A stretch of DNA of 24,294 nt from NCBI GenBank assembly GCA_964384595.1, contig CAYLLY010000029.1:1-24294 (forward strand). The letters run 5' to 3'. The translations under genes and the position numbers were made by a program. Source of the DNA: SCTG01 sp964384595. Its GTDB lineage: Bacteria > Nitrospirota > Nitrospiria > Nitrospirales > NS-4. A model generated the notes under the pieces. It made no database searches. It was not told where the DNA came from and worked only from the letters and a program-made list of their open reading frames with translations. Of this stretch, positions 7,089-14,811 are shown piece after piece (the stretch's first letter is position 1; every line of letters begins with the position of its first letter).

Positions 7089-7625
7089 ATGTCGCGTATT
7101 GGAAGAAAGCCTATACCGATTCCGGATAAGGTTGAGGTCAACGCCGACGGCCAGCAGGTCTCGGTGAAGGGCCCCCTGGGAAGCTTAAAGAGAGTCCTCC
7201 CCCCCGAACTCACCGTTGCGGTCGCGAACGGCCAGGTGGAGGTTCGTCGGGTTTCCGAAGGACGGCATCAGCGGGCACTCCATGGCCTCTTTCGCAACGA
7301 GATACGCAACATGGTTCAGGGTGTGACGGAAGGATTCGAGCGTATCCTGGAAATTAATGGCGTGGGTTACAAGGCAAACCTGGCGGGTCGGATCATCAGT
7401 TTCAACTTAGGCTATACCCATGCCATCGAATTTCCCCTTCCCGAGGGCATTGACGCAAAGGTCGACAAGCAAACGACGGTGACGATCAAAGGGCGCGACA
7501 AAGCGCTTGTCGGCCAGACGGCCGCGAACATTCGGGCTTTGAAAAAGCCGGACGTCTATAAGGCAAAGGGCATCAAATACGCCGGTGAGATCCTAATCCG
7601 TAAGGAAGGCAAGACCGGGAAATAG
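7089..7625 (+). CDS. rplF: 50S ribosomal protein uL6
   Basis: 178 residues from ATG 7089, the normal L6 length. A longer upstream frame begins inside rpsH and is not credible. MSRIGRKPIPIP, VSVKGPLGSLKRVLPP, the repeated two-domain fold, GVGYKANLAG and GQTAANIRALKKPDVYKAKGIKYAGE are diagnostic. L6 sits near the sarcin-ricin loop and factor-binding site. A weak AAGG ribosome site lies about 6 bases before the start. Confidence 0.97.
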   Translation: MSRIGRKPIPIPDKVEVNADGQQVSVKGPLGSLKRVLPPELTVAVANGQVEVRRVSEGRHQRALHGLFRNEIRNMVQGVTEGFERILEINGVGYKANLAGRIISFNLGYTHAIEFPLPEGIDAKVDKQTTVTIKGRDKALVGQTAANIRALKKPDVYKAKGIKYAGEILIRKEGKTGK

Positions 7626-7632
7626 GCTGACC

Positions 7633-8001
7633 ATGCTGGATGTGAGCAAACGGGAACGCGGTCGGGTACGTCGGCATCACCGGGTCAGGCTCCGCGTCTA
7701 TGGGACGCCGGATCTTCCACGGCTGAATGTTTTCAGGAGCAACGTCCATATCTATGCGCAGGTGATTGACGACACCACCGGAAGAACGCTGGTGAGCGCG
7801 TCGACCATGGATAAAGAGATTAAAGACAAGTTGAAGTCAGGGGCAAACCTGGCCGCCGCCGTGGCCGTCGGCAGGCTGGTCGCCGAACGTGCGTTGAAGG
7901 CCAACTTTAAGGCAGTGGTGTTTGACCGGGGCGGGTATCGGTTCCATGGGCGCGTCAAAGCGTTGGCCGAAGCCTCTCGTGAAAAAGGACTGAAGTTCTA
8001 G
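7633..8001 (+). CDS. rplR: 50S ribosomal protein uL18
   Basis: 122 residues. L18 binds 5S rRNA with L5 and L25. The N-terminal basic tail (KRERGRVRRHHRVRLRVYG), LPRLNVFRSNVHIYAQVIDD, ASTMDKEIK and the end FDRGGYRFHGRVKALAEASREKGL are characteristic. Starts seven bases after the rplF stop; normal spc position between rplF and rpsE. Confidence 0.97.
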   Translation: MLDVSKRERGRVRRHHRVRLRVYGTPDLPRLNVFRSNVHIYAQVIDDTTGRTLVSASTMDKEIKDKLKSGANLAAAVAVGRLVAERALKANFKAVVFDRGGYRFHGRVKALAEASREKGLKF

Positions 8002-8019
8002 AAGGGAGCAAGGCCGACC

Positions 8020-8514
8020 GTGAAAGTCAACCCCGATGAGCTGAATCTGAAAGACAAAGTGGTCTTTATCAACCGTGTGGCCAAAGTGGTGAAGGGAGGG
8101 AAGCGGTTTAACTTCACCGCGCTGGTGGTCGTGGGTGATGAGCAAGGCTGGGTCGGGATCGGGAAGGGGAAAGCGGCGGAGGTTCCCGAGGCCATTTCCA
8201 AGGCCGTCCAGCATGCCAAGAAAAAACTCGTCCGTGTTGCGATCAAGAATGGCACCATTCCGCATGAGGTTCGCGGGCACTTCGGCGCAGAACACGTCAT
8301 GCTCAAGCCGGCCTCTGCGGGTACCGGGATCGTGGCCGGCGGGGCGGTTCGTGCCGTCATCGAGCTGTCGGGCATTCACAACATCGTGGCAAAAACGTTA
8401 GGACGTGGCAACCCATTCAACGTTGTGCAGGCGACTCTTAATGGGCTGAACCAATTGCGTGATCCGGAGGAAGTTTTGCGTGTTCGCAATTCATTGGTCC
8501 AACAGGCAGGGTAA
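8020..8514 (+). CDS. rpsE: 30S ribosomal protein uS5
   Basis: 164 residues. S5 is part of the mRNA entry helicase and decoding fidelity. LKDKVVFINRVAKVVKGGKRF opens the double-stranded RNA-binding domain (given as its parts: DKVVFINRVAKV, KGGKRF). The second domain shows GAEHVMLKPASAGTGIVAGG and GNPFNVVQATLNGL. The start is GTG 8020 with a GAAGGGAG ribosome site that begins at the rplR stop. Residues around the N-terminal RNA-contact loop (GGKRF) look wild type. Confidence 0.97.
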   Translation: MKVNPDELNLKDKVVFINRVAKVVKGGKRFNFTALVVVGDEQGWVGIGKGKAAEVPEAISKAVQHAKKKLVRVAIKNGTIPHEVRGHFGAEHVMLKPASAGTGIVAGGAVRAVIELSGIHNIVAKTLGRGNPFNVVQATLNGLNQLRDPEEVLRVRNSLVQQAG

Positions 8515-8521
8515 ATAAATC

Positions 8522-8737
8522 ATGGGGGCCCAGCCGAAATCTTCGGGAAAGCTTGCAATCACTTTGGTTCGGAGCCCTATCGGGACGCCGAGGGCGCATC
8601 GGACCATTCTGCTCGGACTTGGCCTCCGCCGGATCCGCCATACGGTCATTCGTCCCAACACGCCTCAGGTGAAGGGATTGGTGCACAAACTGGCATACCT
8701 GGTGGATGTTCGGGAAGCTGGAAAAGGGGCCCGATGA
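8522..8737 (+). CDS. rpmD: 50S ribosomal protein uL30
   Basis: 71 residues, a little longer than the usual 58-62. The core LAITLVRSPIGTPRAHRTILLGLGLRRI (seen as ITLVRSPIG and LGLGLRRI), VIRPNTPQVKGLVHKLAYLV is standard L30. About ten extra polar residues precede the core and a few follow it. Starts seven bases after rpsE and overlaps rplO by four bases (ATGA). The AT-rich TAAATAAATC just upstream lacks a clear ribosome site. Confidence 0.95.
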   Translation: MGAQPKSSGKLAITLVRSPIGTPRAHRTILLGLGLRRIRHTVIRPNTPQVKGLVHKLAYLVDVREAGKGAR

Positions 8738-9183
8738 AACTTCACGAGCTGAAGCCTGCGCGAGGATCGAGGACGCGCCGGAAACGCATTGGACGGGGGA
8801 TCGGTTCCGGGCATGGGAAAACGGCAACGCGGGGGCACAAAGGCCTCAAGGCCCGATCCGGAGGCGGGAAGCGCCCTGGTTTTGAGGGGGGGCAGATGCC
8901 TCTCAAGCGACGCGTGCCCAAGCGAGGGTTTACCAATATCTTCAAGCAGGAATGGGCGGTGGTCAATATCCGGGACTTGAACCGGCTCACGAATGTCCAG
9001 GATGTGACGCCGGAAACTTTGTTCCGGGCCGGGCTCGTGCACAGCCAAGAGTCAAAAATAAAAGTGTTGGGCGAGGGGATGCCCGCTCGTCCGCTTTACA
9101 TCAAAGCGCATCGATTCAGCGCGTCAGCGATTGCAAAGATTCAAGCCGCTGGGGGGAGGGCAGAGGTATTAGGCGGTGCTTGA
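8734..9183 (+). CDS. rplO: 50S ribosomal protein uL15
   Basis: 149 residues. L15 has a long basic N-terminal arm threading through 23S rRNA and a globular C-terminal domain. MKLHELKPARGSRTRRKRIGRG, GSGHGKTATRGHKGLKARSGGGKRPGFEGGQMPLKRR-type repeats of Gly and basic residues, and the end ASAIAKIQAAGGRAEVL are characteristic. Overlaps rpmD at its start and secY by eight bases at its end, indicating coupling of L15 synthesis to the translocon gene. Confidence 0.97.
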   Translation: MKLHELKPARGSRTRRKRIGRGIGSGHGKTATRGHKGLKARSGGGKRPGFEGGQMPLKRRVPKRGFTNIFKQEWAVVNIRDLNRLTNVQDVTPETLFRAGLVHSQESKIKVLGEGMPARPLYIKAHRFSASAIAKIQAAGGRAEVLGGA

Positions 9184-10489
9184 GCGGCTGATCACCAACA
9201 TCAAGAATGTCTTTAAGATCCCCGAACTGCGTAATCGGATTCTTTTTACGCTGGGGATGTTGGTGGTCTACCGCATCGGCGCGCACATTCCGACCCCCGG
9301 TATCAATAACGATGAACTCGGAAAGTTTCTGCTGAAGGAAGGCGGTGCGCTGCTTGGCTTCCTCGATATCTTCTCCGGCGGGGCACTTTCGCGCCTGACG
9401 ATTTTCGCGCTCGGCATCATGCCGTATATCAGCGCGTCGATTATTCTCCAGTTGCTGACGGTGGTGATACCCCACCTGACGAAACTGGCCAAGGAAGGAG
9501 AGCGCGGACGGAAGAAGATCGTCCAGTACACCCGATTCGGGACGATCGGGATCGGCTTGATCCAATCGTTCGGCATCGCCGTAGGGCTGGAAAATATGAA
9601 CCGCGGAGCCTTTGTGCAGGCCCCCGGATGGGGATTCCGCCTGATGACGATTCTGACGCTGACGGCCGGAACCGCATTTCTCATGTGGCTGGGCGAGCAG
9701 ATCACCGAACGGGGCATCGGCAACGGAATTTCCTTGATCATCTTTGCAGGGATCGTGGCGCGTTTGCCCGCGGCAGTGGTGGAAACGTATCAGTTGTTCG
9801 AAGTCGGGCAATTGACGGGATTTTGGCTGATTGTGCTCATCATGGGGATGGTCGGCGTGATCGCGGCAATCGTGTTCTTGGAAACCGGCCGGCGAAAGAT
9901 TCCGGTGCAATACGCGAAACGTGTGGTAGGGCGACGTGTATTTGGCGGACAGAGCACGCACATACCGCTCAAGATCAATACCGCCGGCGTGATCCCGCCG
10001 ATTTTCGCTTCATCGATTATTGCGTTTCCGGCAACAATTGCGGGTTTCATTCAGATTCCCTGGGTGCAGAATGTGGGCTCCATGCTGGCACCAGGGTCCG
10101 TCACCTATACGATCCTGTACGTCAGCCTGATCGTCTTTTTTTGTTATTTCTATACGGCGGTTGTACTGAATCCGGTGGATATTTCTGACAATATGAAAAA
10201 GTACGGAGGATTCATTCCGGGTATTCGACCGGGCCAACGTACGTCCGATTATATCTATCGGGTGCTCAATCGCATCACGTTCGCCGGGTCGCTCTATCTT
10301 GCAGGCGTATGTATCATCCCCGAGATCTTGATTTACAAACTCGGCGTGCCGTTTTATTTTGGCGGGACCTCGCTGCTGATTACCGTCGGGGTGGGATTGG
10401 ATACGGCGCAGCAGATCGAATCCCACATGCTGATGCGGAATTACGAGGGGTTTCTGGCCAAAGGTCGCCTGAAGGGCCGAAGCGGATAG
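9176..10489 (+). CDS. secY: Protein translocase channel subunit SecY
   Basis: 437 residues, normal for SecY, the inner-membrane pore of the Sec translocon that works with SecE, SecG and SecA. About ten hydrophobic segments are visible. Recognition segments are FKIPELRNRILFTLGMLVVYRIGAHIPTPGI at the N-terminus (parts: PELRNRILFTL, GAHIPTPGI), GALSRLTIFALGIMPYISASIILQLL, GERGRKKIVQYTR and the C-terminal cytoplasmic GFIPGIRPGQRT. The start is GTG 9176 inside rplO. A GGAGGG ribosome site for adk follows the stop directly. Confidence 0.97.
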   Translation: MLERLITNIKNVFKIPELRNRILFTLGMLVVYRIGAHIPTPGINNDELGKFLLKEGGALLGFLDIFSGGALSRLTIFALGIMPYISASIILQLLTVVIPHLTKLAKEGERGRKKIVQYTRFGTIGIGLIQSFGIAVGLENMNRGAFVQAPGWGFRLMTILTLTAGTAFLMWLGEQITERGIGNGISLIIFAGIVARLPAAVVETYQLFEVGQLTGFWLIVLIMGMVGVIAAIVFLETGRRKIPVQYAKRVVGRRVFGGQSTHIPLKINTAGVIPPIFASSIIAFPATIAGFIQIPWVQNVGSMLAPGSVTYTILYVSLIVFFCYFYTAVVLNPVDISDNMKKYGGFIPGIRPGQRTSDYIYRVLNRITFAGSLYLAGVCIIPEILIYKLGVPFYFGGTSLLITVGVGLDTAQQIESHMLMRNYEGFLAKGRLKGRSG

Positions 10490-10500
10490 GAGGGACAAGT

Positions 10501-11157
10501 ATGCGCCTCGTATTTTTCGGTGCCCCTGGAGTGGGCAAGGGAACTCAGGCCCAGCGATTGGCCGTGCAGGAGCGGATTCCGCAGGTTTCAACCGGAGAGA
10601 TTCTCCGGGAGTCCGTCAAGCGCGGCACCGCCCTCGGCCTGCAAGCCAAAGGGTTTATGGAGTCGGGGAAACTGGTTCCGGATGATGTTGTAATCGGGCT
10701 TGCCCGGGAAAAACTGACGAGTCCCGAATGCTCCCGCGGATACATTTTGGATGGCTTCCCTAGGACCGTGGCGCAGGCCGAGGCGCTTGATCGGATGTTT
10801 GAAGAAACGGGAAGCGCCGGCCTCGATCACGTGGTCAGTTTTGACGTTCCGAATGCCGAAATTATCCTGCGCCTTTCGGGACGGCGCAGTTGCCCGACGT
10901 GCCAGACGGTCTATCACGTTCAGCACGACCCGCCTAAACGGGAAGGATGCTGTGACAAGTGCGGTGGGGCTCTGGTGCAGCGAGCAGATGACAAGCCGGA
11001 AACGGTGGAAGCCCGGCTCAAAATATTCGACCAGCAGACCAGCCCGCTCGTCGAGTATTATCAACAACGGGGCCTGCTGCGACGCGTGGATTCCACGGGC
11101 GAGATCAACGACGTCTATCGTCGGCTTCGCAAGGTGCTGGGGCTGACAGAGGCGTGA
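10501..11157 (+). CDS. adk: Adenylate kinase, zinc-lid (long) type
   Basis: 218 residues from ATG 10501, behind an AGGAGGGA ribosome site. It interconverts ATP + AMP and 2 ADP in the cytoplasm. The P-loop GAPGVGKGTQ is at residues 7-16, STGEILRE and GFPRTVAQAEALD form the AMP site, and RLSGRRSCPTC opens the lid. The lid carries four cysteines, C131, C134, C151 and C154, so it should bind zinc as in the Bacillus type enzymes. The secY-adk-map order is common. Its TGA overlaps the map start. Confidence 0.97.
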   Translation: MRLVFFGAPGVGKGTQAQRLAVQERIPQVSTGEILRESVKRGTALGLQAKGFMESGKLVPDDVVIGLAREKLTSPECSRGYILDGFPRTVAQAEALDRMFEETGSAGLDHVVSFDVPNAEIILRLSGRRSCPTCQTVYHVQHDPPKREGCCDKCGGALVQRADDKPETVEARLKIFDQQTSPLVEYYQQRGLLRRVDSTGEINDVYRRLRKVLGLTEA

Positions 11158-11921
11158 TGAACGGCATTGAGCTGAAGTCGCCCGATGAGATTGCGAAGAT
11201 GAGCCGAGCGTCTCGGGTTGTGGCCGAAGTCCTCGAGGCCCTCCGCCATCAAGTCAAGCCGGGAGTGACCACTGCCGCGCTTGATCGTTTTGCGGAAGAG
11301 TTCATCGTTGAGCGAGGCGGGGTGCCGGCGTTCAAAGGGTACCAAGTGCGAGACCAGGTTTACCGCCATACGCTGTGTGTGTCGGTCAACGAGGCGGTTG
11401 TTCACGGGATTCCGTCGGGGCGCACATTGAAAGAAGGGGACATCGTCGGTTTGGATGTCGGCGTTGTCGTGGACGGGTATTACGGAGATGCGGCGATCAC
11501 GGTTCCGGTTGGTGTGATCACGGAGCAGGCGCGCCGCCTGTTGCAGGTGACGGAGGAAGCACTGCATAAGGGGATTGCCCAGGCGGTTGTTGGCAATCGT
11601 ATCTCCGACATTTCGCATGCCGTGCAGACGCATGCAGAAGCGGCCAGCTTTTCTGTCGTCACGGAATTCGTCGGGCACGGAATTGGGCGAAAACTGCACG
11701 AAGAGCCGCAAGTGCCAAACTATGGTGAGCCCGGGAAGGGGCCTCGCTTGAAGCCGGGGATGACGTTGGCCATTGAACCCATGGTCAACCTGGGCCGTCC
11801 GGAAACCGCGCACCTCGCGGATGGGTGGACGGCAGTGACCCGAGACGGCAGTCTGTCGGCCCATTTTGAGCACACGATTGTGGTCACGGAGGCAGGCCCG
11901 AGAATTTTAACCACGCTGTGA
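11157..11921 (+). CDS. map: Methionine aminopeptidase, type I
   Basis: 254 residues from ATG 11157; an adjoining in-frame GTG at 11154 would add one residue. It removes the initiator methionine from nascent proteins. All five metal ligands of the pita-bread fold are visible: D100 (GLDVG), D111 (YGDAA), H174 (GHGIGRKLHE), E207 (AIEPM) and E238 (FEHTI). The spacing matches the E. coli enzyme with a constant +3 shift. Coupled to adk by a TGATG overlap; infA follows 21 bases later. Confidence 0.97.
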   Translation: MNGIELKSPDEIAKMSRASRVVAEVLEALRHQVKPGVTTAALDRFAEEFIVERGGVPAFKGYQVRDQVYRHTLCVSVNEAVVHGIPSGRTLKEGDIVGLDVGVVVDGYYGDAAITVPVGVITEQARRLLQVTEEALHKGIAQAVVGNRISDISHAVQTHAEAASFSVVTEFVGHGIGRKLHEEPQVPNYGEPGKGPRLKPGMTLAIEPMVNLGRPETAHLADGWTAVTRDGSLSAHFEHTIVVTEAGPRILTTL

Positions 11922-11942
11922 GAAGCTGAGTAACCGGAAGCC

Positions 11943-12161
11943 ATGGCGAAAGAAGATGTCATTGAGGTTCAAGGGACTGTCGCCGAAACGCTTCCGAACG
12001 CGATGTTCCGGGTCGAATTGGATAACGGACACAAAGTGCTCGCCCATATATCGGGAAAGATGCGGATGCATTTTATCCGTATCCTGCCGGGCGACAAGGT
12101 GACCGTGGAACTGTCGCCCTACGATCTCACTCGAGGCAGAATCACGTATCGCTTTAAGTAG
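11943..12161 (+). CDS. infA: Translation initiation factor IF-1
   Basis: 72 residues, exactly the standard IF-1 length. IF-1 is an OB-fold factor that blocks the A site during initiation. MAKEDVIEVQGTVAETLPNAMFRVELDNGH, HISGKMRMHFIRILPGDKVTVELSPYDLTRGRITYR (recognised by KMRMHFIRI and YDLTRGRI) is nearly invariant. The ribosome site GGAAG lies very close to the ATG. The map-infA-rpmJ-rpsM order is the normal alpha-operon join. Confidence 0.98.
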   Translation: MAKEDVIEVQGTVAETLPNAMFRVELDNGHKVLAHISGKMRMHFIRILPGDKVTVELSPYDLTRGRITYRFK

Positions 12162-12182
12162 GTAAGGGAGCGGGCGAAAGTC

Positions 12183-12296
12183 ATGAAAGTCAAATCATCG
12201 GTCAAGGTTATCTGTTCAAAGTGTAAAGTCATACGACGGCGTGGCGTGTTGCGGGTGCTGTGTTCCAACCCTCGACATAAGCAACGCCAGGGATAG
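12183..12296 (+). CDS. rpmJ: 50S ribosomal protein bL36, zinc-binding type
   Basis: A 37-residue gene, read directly as MKVKSSVKVICSKCKVIRRR and onward to HKQRQG and TAG. L36 is the smallest large-subunit protein. The zinc ligands C11, C14, C27 and H32 are all present, so this is the Cys-containing form rather than the zinc-free paralogue. The ATG at 12183 follows a GGGAGCGGG ribosome site. Its position between infA and rpsM is canonical. Confidence 0.96.
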   Translation: MKVKSSVKVICSKCKVIRRRGVLRVLCSNPRHKQRQG

Positions 12297-12305
12297 GAGA
12301 AGCTC

Positions 12306-12686
12306 ATGGCTCGAATTGCCGGCGTCGATCTTCCCAGAGACAAGCAGGTCCATGTCGGGTTGACCTATGTGTTCGGGATCGGGAGGTCTCTGGCCAGACA
12401 GATTCTCGCCAAAGGCGGTGTGGCGCCCTCCACACGTGTGAAGGATCTGCGCGAAGACGAGATCGTGAAGCTGCGCGAGATCATCGAACGGGAGCACAAG
12501 GTAGAAGGGGACCTCCGCAAAGAGGTATCGATGAATATCAAACGGCTCATCGATATCGGAGCGTACCGCGGACTCAGGCATCGCAAGGGGTTGCCGGTCA
12601 GAGGGCAGCGAACGAAGACGAATGCACGGACCCGGAAAGGGCCCAAGGGGCAGGGTAAGGCGCGGAAGACAGTAAAAGTCGGATGA
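12306..12686 (+). CDS. rpsM: 30S ribosomal protein uS13
   Basis: 126 residues. S13 sits at the top of the small-subunit head and contacts the P-site tRNA through its tail. MARIAGVDLPRDKQV, LTYVFGIGRSLARQIL, DIGAYRGLRHRKGLPVRGQRTKTNARTRKG (key parts RGLRHRKGLPVRGQRT) and the KGPKG basic tail are diagnostic. TAGGAGAAG just before the ATG is a good ribosome site that includes the rpmJ stop. Confidence 0.98.
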   Translation: MARIAGVDLPRDKQVHVGLTYVFGIGRSLARQILAKGGVAPSTRVKDLREDEIVKLREIIEREHKVEGDLRKEVSMNIKRLIDIGAYRGLRHRKGLPVRGQRTKTNARTRKGPKGQGKARKTVKVG

Positions 12687-12699
12687 GGGAGTTACGCCT

Positions 12700-13083
12700 A
12701 TGGGTGTGAAAAAAGGAAAGAAGCGAGAAAAGAAAGTCGTTCAAAGCGGCGTCGCGCATATTCAAGCCTCTTTCAATAACACCATTGTGACCATTACGGA
12801 TATGGGTGGCAACACGGTTGTTTGGGCCAGCGCCGGGAACCAGGGGTTCAAAGGGTCCAGGAAGAGCACGCCATTTGCGGCTACTCGAGCGGGGGAGGTC
12901 GCGGCAAAAAAGGCCATGGAGTGCGGAATGCGGCAACTCGATGTGTATGTGAAGGGGCCCGGCGCCGGTCGGGAATCCGCCATCCGTGCACTCCAGTCAG
13001 CCGGTCTTCGGATCAATATGATTCGGGATGTCACGCCGATCCCCCATAACGGCTGTCGGCCGCCGAAACGACGACGGGTTTAA
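12700..13083 (+). CDS. rpsK: 30S ribosomal protein uS11
   Basis: 127 residues. S11 lies on the platform near the E site. VAHIQASFNNTIVTITD, GNTVVWASAGNQGFKGSRKSTPFAA, VYVKGPGAGRESAIRAL and the C-terminal IRDVTPIPHNGCRPPKRRRV are textbook. The N-terminus is a short lysine-rich stretch (KKGKKREKK). A GAGGGAG ribosome site overlaps the rpsM stop region. Confidence 0.98.
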   Translation: MGVKKGKKREKKVVQSGVAHIQASFNNTIVTITDMGGNTVVWASAGNQGFKGSRKSTPFAATRAGEVAAKKAMECGMRQLDVYVKGPGAGRESAIRALQSAGLRINMIRDVTPIPHNGCRPPKRRRV

Positions 13084-13094
13084 GGAGAACTGCC

Positions 13095-13721
13095 GTGGCT
13101 AAATATCGTGGACCGGTGTGTCGGTTGTGTCGTCGAGAAGGAGTCAAGCTCTTTTTGAAGGGCTCCCGTTGCATGACCGAAAAATGTGCGGTGGAGCGTC
13201 GCGCTTACCCGCCTGGACAGCATGGACAGGGCCGTCAACGAGTATCGGAGTACAGCGCGCAGCTCCGCGAAAAGCAGAAGCTGAAGCGTATTTACGGTAT
13301 TCTTGAGCGCCAATTCCGTGGAACGTTCACCAAGGCCGAACGCCAGGACGGTATTACAGGAGAGAACTTGCTCCGCATGCTTGAGCGGCGCCTGGATAAT
13401 GTGGTGTACCGGGTCGGCTTTGCGGCATCTCGTAAAGAAGCCCGACTTCTCGTGAATCATGGCCATTACCGCGTAAACGGGCGCAAGGTCAACCGGCCTT
13501 CGTTCCTGGTTCGGGAAGGTGATGTGATTGCGGTGAAGGAACGGAGCCAAACCATTGCGCCCATTATTTCTGCGCTTGACGCTGTGGAGGGACGGGGTAT
13601 CCCGGTATGGTTGGATTTGGATAAGGCCAACTTCAAGGCGACGGTACGGGGTCTTCCAACCAAGGATGAAATCCCCCTGCCCGTCAATGAGCAGTTGGTT
13701 GTGGACCTCTATTCAAGGTAA
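13095..13721 (+). CDS. rpsD: 30S ribosomal protein uS4, zinc-binding type
   Basis: 208 residues. S4 nucleates small-subunit assembly and in E. coli represses the alpha operon. The N-terminal zinc finger is complete: C9, C12, C26 and C31. The S4 RNA-binding domain is seen as RMLERRLDNVVYRVGFAASRKEARLLVNHGHYRVNGRKV (key parts RRLDNVVYR, ARLLVNHGH). The end PVNEQLVVDLYSR is typical. The start is GTG 13095 behind AAGGAGAA. A 76 base gap follows before rpoA. Confidence 0.97.
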   Translation: MAKYRGPVCRLCRREGVKLFLKGSRCMTEKCAVERRAYPPGQHGQGRQRVSEYSAQLREKQKLKRIYGILERQFRGTFTKAERQDGITGENLLRMLERRLDNVVYRVGFAASRKEARLLVNHGHYRVNGRKVNRPSFLVREGDVIAVKERSQTIAPIISALDAVEGRGIPVWLDLDKANFKATVRGLPTKDEIPLPVNEQLVVDLYSR

Positions 13722-13743
13722 TGTGCGCATGATGCCGGCGTTG

Positions 13744-13776
13744 GAAACGCGTCGCGTACGCGCTTTTCATTTTTAA
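13744..13776 (+). promoter_or_regulatory. Hairpin followed by T-rich run in the rpsD-rpoA gap
   Basis: GAAACGCGT (13744-13752) can pair with ACGCG plus CTTTTC (13758-13768), with a small bulge and a 5 base loop, and is followed by ATTTTT. This looks like a weak attenuator or an mRNA processing hairpin between rpsD and rpoA. The T run is interrupted and the core stem is only 5 bp, so full termination is unlikely; rpoA and rplQ must still be expressed. A 15-codon frame (13729-13776) overlaps it, with no visible ribosome site. Confidence 0.35.
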
Positions 13777-13797
13777 CCCGGCAATAAGGGAGTCAGT

Positions 13798-14802
13798 ATG
13801 TTGAAAGGTATGCGTGATTTTCAGATCCCGACGAAAGTTGAAGTCGATAAGGAAAGCTTGACGGCGCTCTATGGGCGGTTTACCGCCGAACCCTTCGAGC
13901 GTGGGTTCGGCATGACCGTCGGCAATTCCTTGCGCCGGGTGCTGCTGTCGTCTCTTTCCGGCGCGGCCATTGTTTCCGTCAAAATCGAAGGAGTCCTGCA
14001 TGAGTTTTCAACCATCCCCGGCATTACGGAAGATGTCACCGATATTATTCTCAACATCAAGAAGGTCCGGTTCAAGCTGCATTCCGACAAGCCCAAGACG
14101 GTCCACCTTCGTAGGAAGGGAGCCGGCGTGGCTAAGGCCGGAGATATCGAGCATGATGCCGATATCGAGATACTGACGCCAGAACTTCATATCGCGACGC
14201 TTGACAAAGGCGCCACGCTCGATATGGAGATCGTCGTCAAGCGCGGACGTGGATACGTTCCGGCGGATCGGAACAAGGAAGAGGGTATGCCGATCGGCGT
14301 GATTCCCGTGGATGCCATATATTCGCCGGTCACACGGGTCAACTACCTTGTCGAGAACGCCCGCGTCGGGCGCATGACCGACTATGACAAGGTGATCCTC
14401 GAAATCTGGACGGATGGGAGTATTTCTCCGGAAGATGCGCTGTCGGCCGCCGCATTGATAGTACGCGGGCACCTCGATATCTTCATCAACGTCAAAGACA
14501 TGGAAGAGACGATCACGCAGCCGGCTACCCAGGAGACGATCACCGAGATAAACAAGAATCTGCTCCGCAGCGTGAATGAGCTGGAGCTGTCGGTTAGAGC
14601 GGCCAATTGCCTGAAAAACGCCAATATCAAAACGATCGCTGATCTCGTTCAAAAGACAGAAGCCGATATGTTGAGAACCAAGAACTTCGGCAAGAAATCA
14701 CTCAACGAGATCAAGGAGATCCTTGCGGAAATGGGGCTGAGCCTGGGTATGAAGCTGGACCACGTCCCTCAAGCCGGGGCGGCAGATAAGCGAGAGGAGT
14801 AG
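13798..14802 (+). CDS. rpoA: DNA-directed RNA polymerase alpha subunit
   Basis: 334 residues, the standard size. Alpha dimerises to nucleate RNA polymerase assembly. The N-terminal domain shows EPFERGFGMTVGNSLRRVLLSSL (key parts ERGFGMTVGNSLRRVLL), GVLHEFSTIPGITEDVTDIILN and later RVNYLVENARVGRMTDYDKV. The C-terminal domain, which binds UP elements and activators, is seen from about residue 255 as LELSVRAANCLKNANI, LVQKTEADMLRTKNFGKKSLNEIKEIL. ATG 13798 follows AAGGGAG with good spacing. rplQ follows nine bases after the stop. Confidence 0.98.
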   Translation: MLKGMRDFQIPTKVEVDKESLTALYGRFTAEPFERGFGMTVGNSLRRVLLSSLSGAAIVSVKIEGVLHEFSTIPGITEDVTDIILNIKKVRFKLHSDKPKTVHLRRKGAGVAKAGDIEHDADIEILTPELHIATLDKGATLDMEIVVKRGRGYVPADRNKEEGMPIGVIPVDAIYSPVTRVNYLVENARVGRMTDYDKVILEIWTDGSISPEDALSAAALIVRGHLDIFINVKDMEETITQPATQETITEINKNLLRSVNELELSVRAANCLKNANIKTIADLVQKTEADMLRTKNFGKKSLNEIKEILAEMGLSLGMKLDHVPQAGAADKREE

Positions 14803-14811
14803 ACCGAGAGC

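Noticed and set aside
9116..9961. Long minus-strand open frame opposite rplO and secY
   Set aside because: It mirrors two highly conserved genes, is rich in His, Arg, Gln and Asp as antisense frames of GC-rich genes often are, and matches no family I recognise.
10309..10500. Extended N-terminus for adenylate kinase reaching into secY
   Set aside because: The ATG at 10501 has an AGGAGGGA ribosome site and begins directly with the conserved strand before the P-loop.
14200..14230. TTGACA with a TATGGA 16 bases downstream inside rpoA, as an internal promoter
   Set aside because: The -10 is poor and the site lies in well-conserved coding sequence; chance match is likely.
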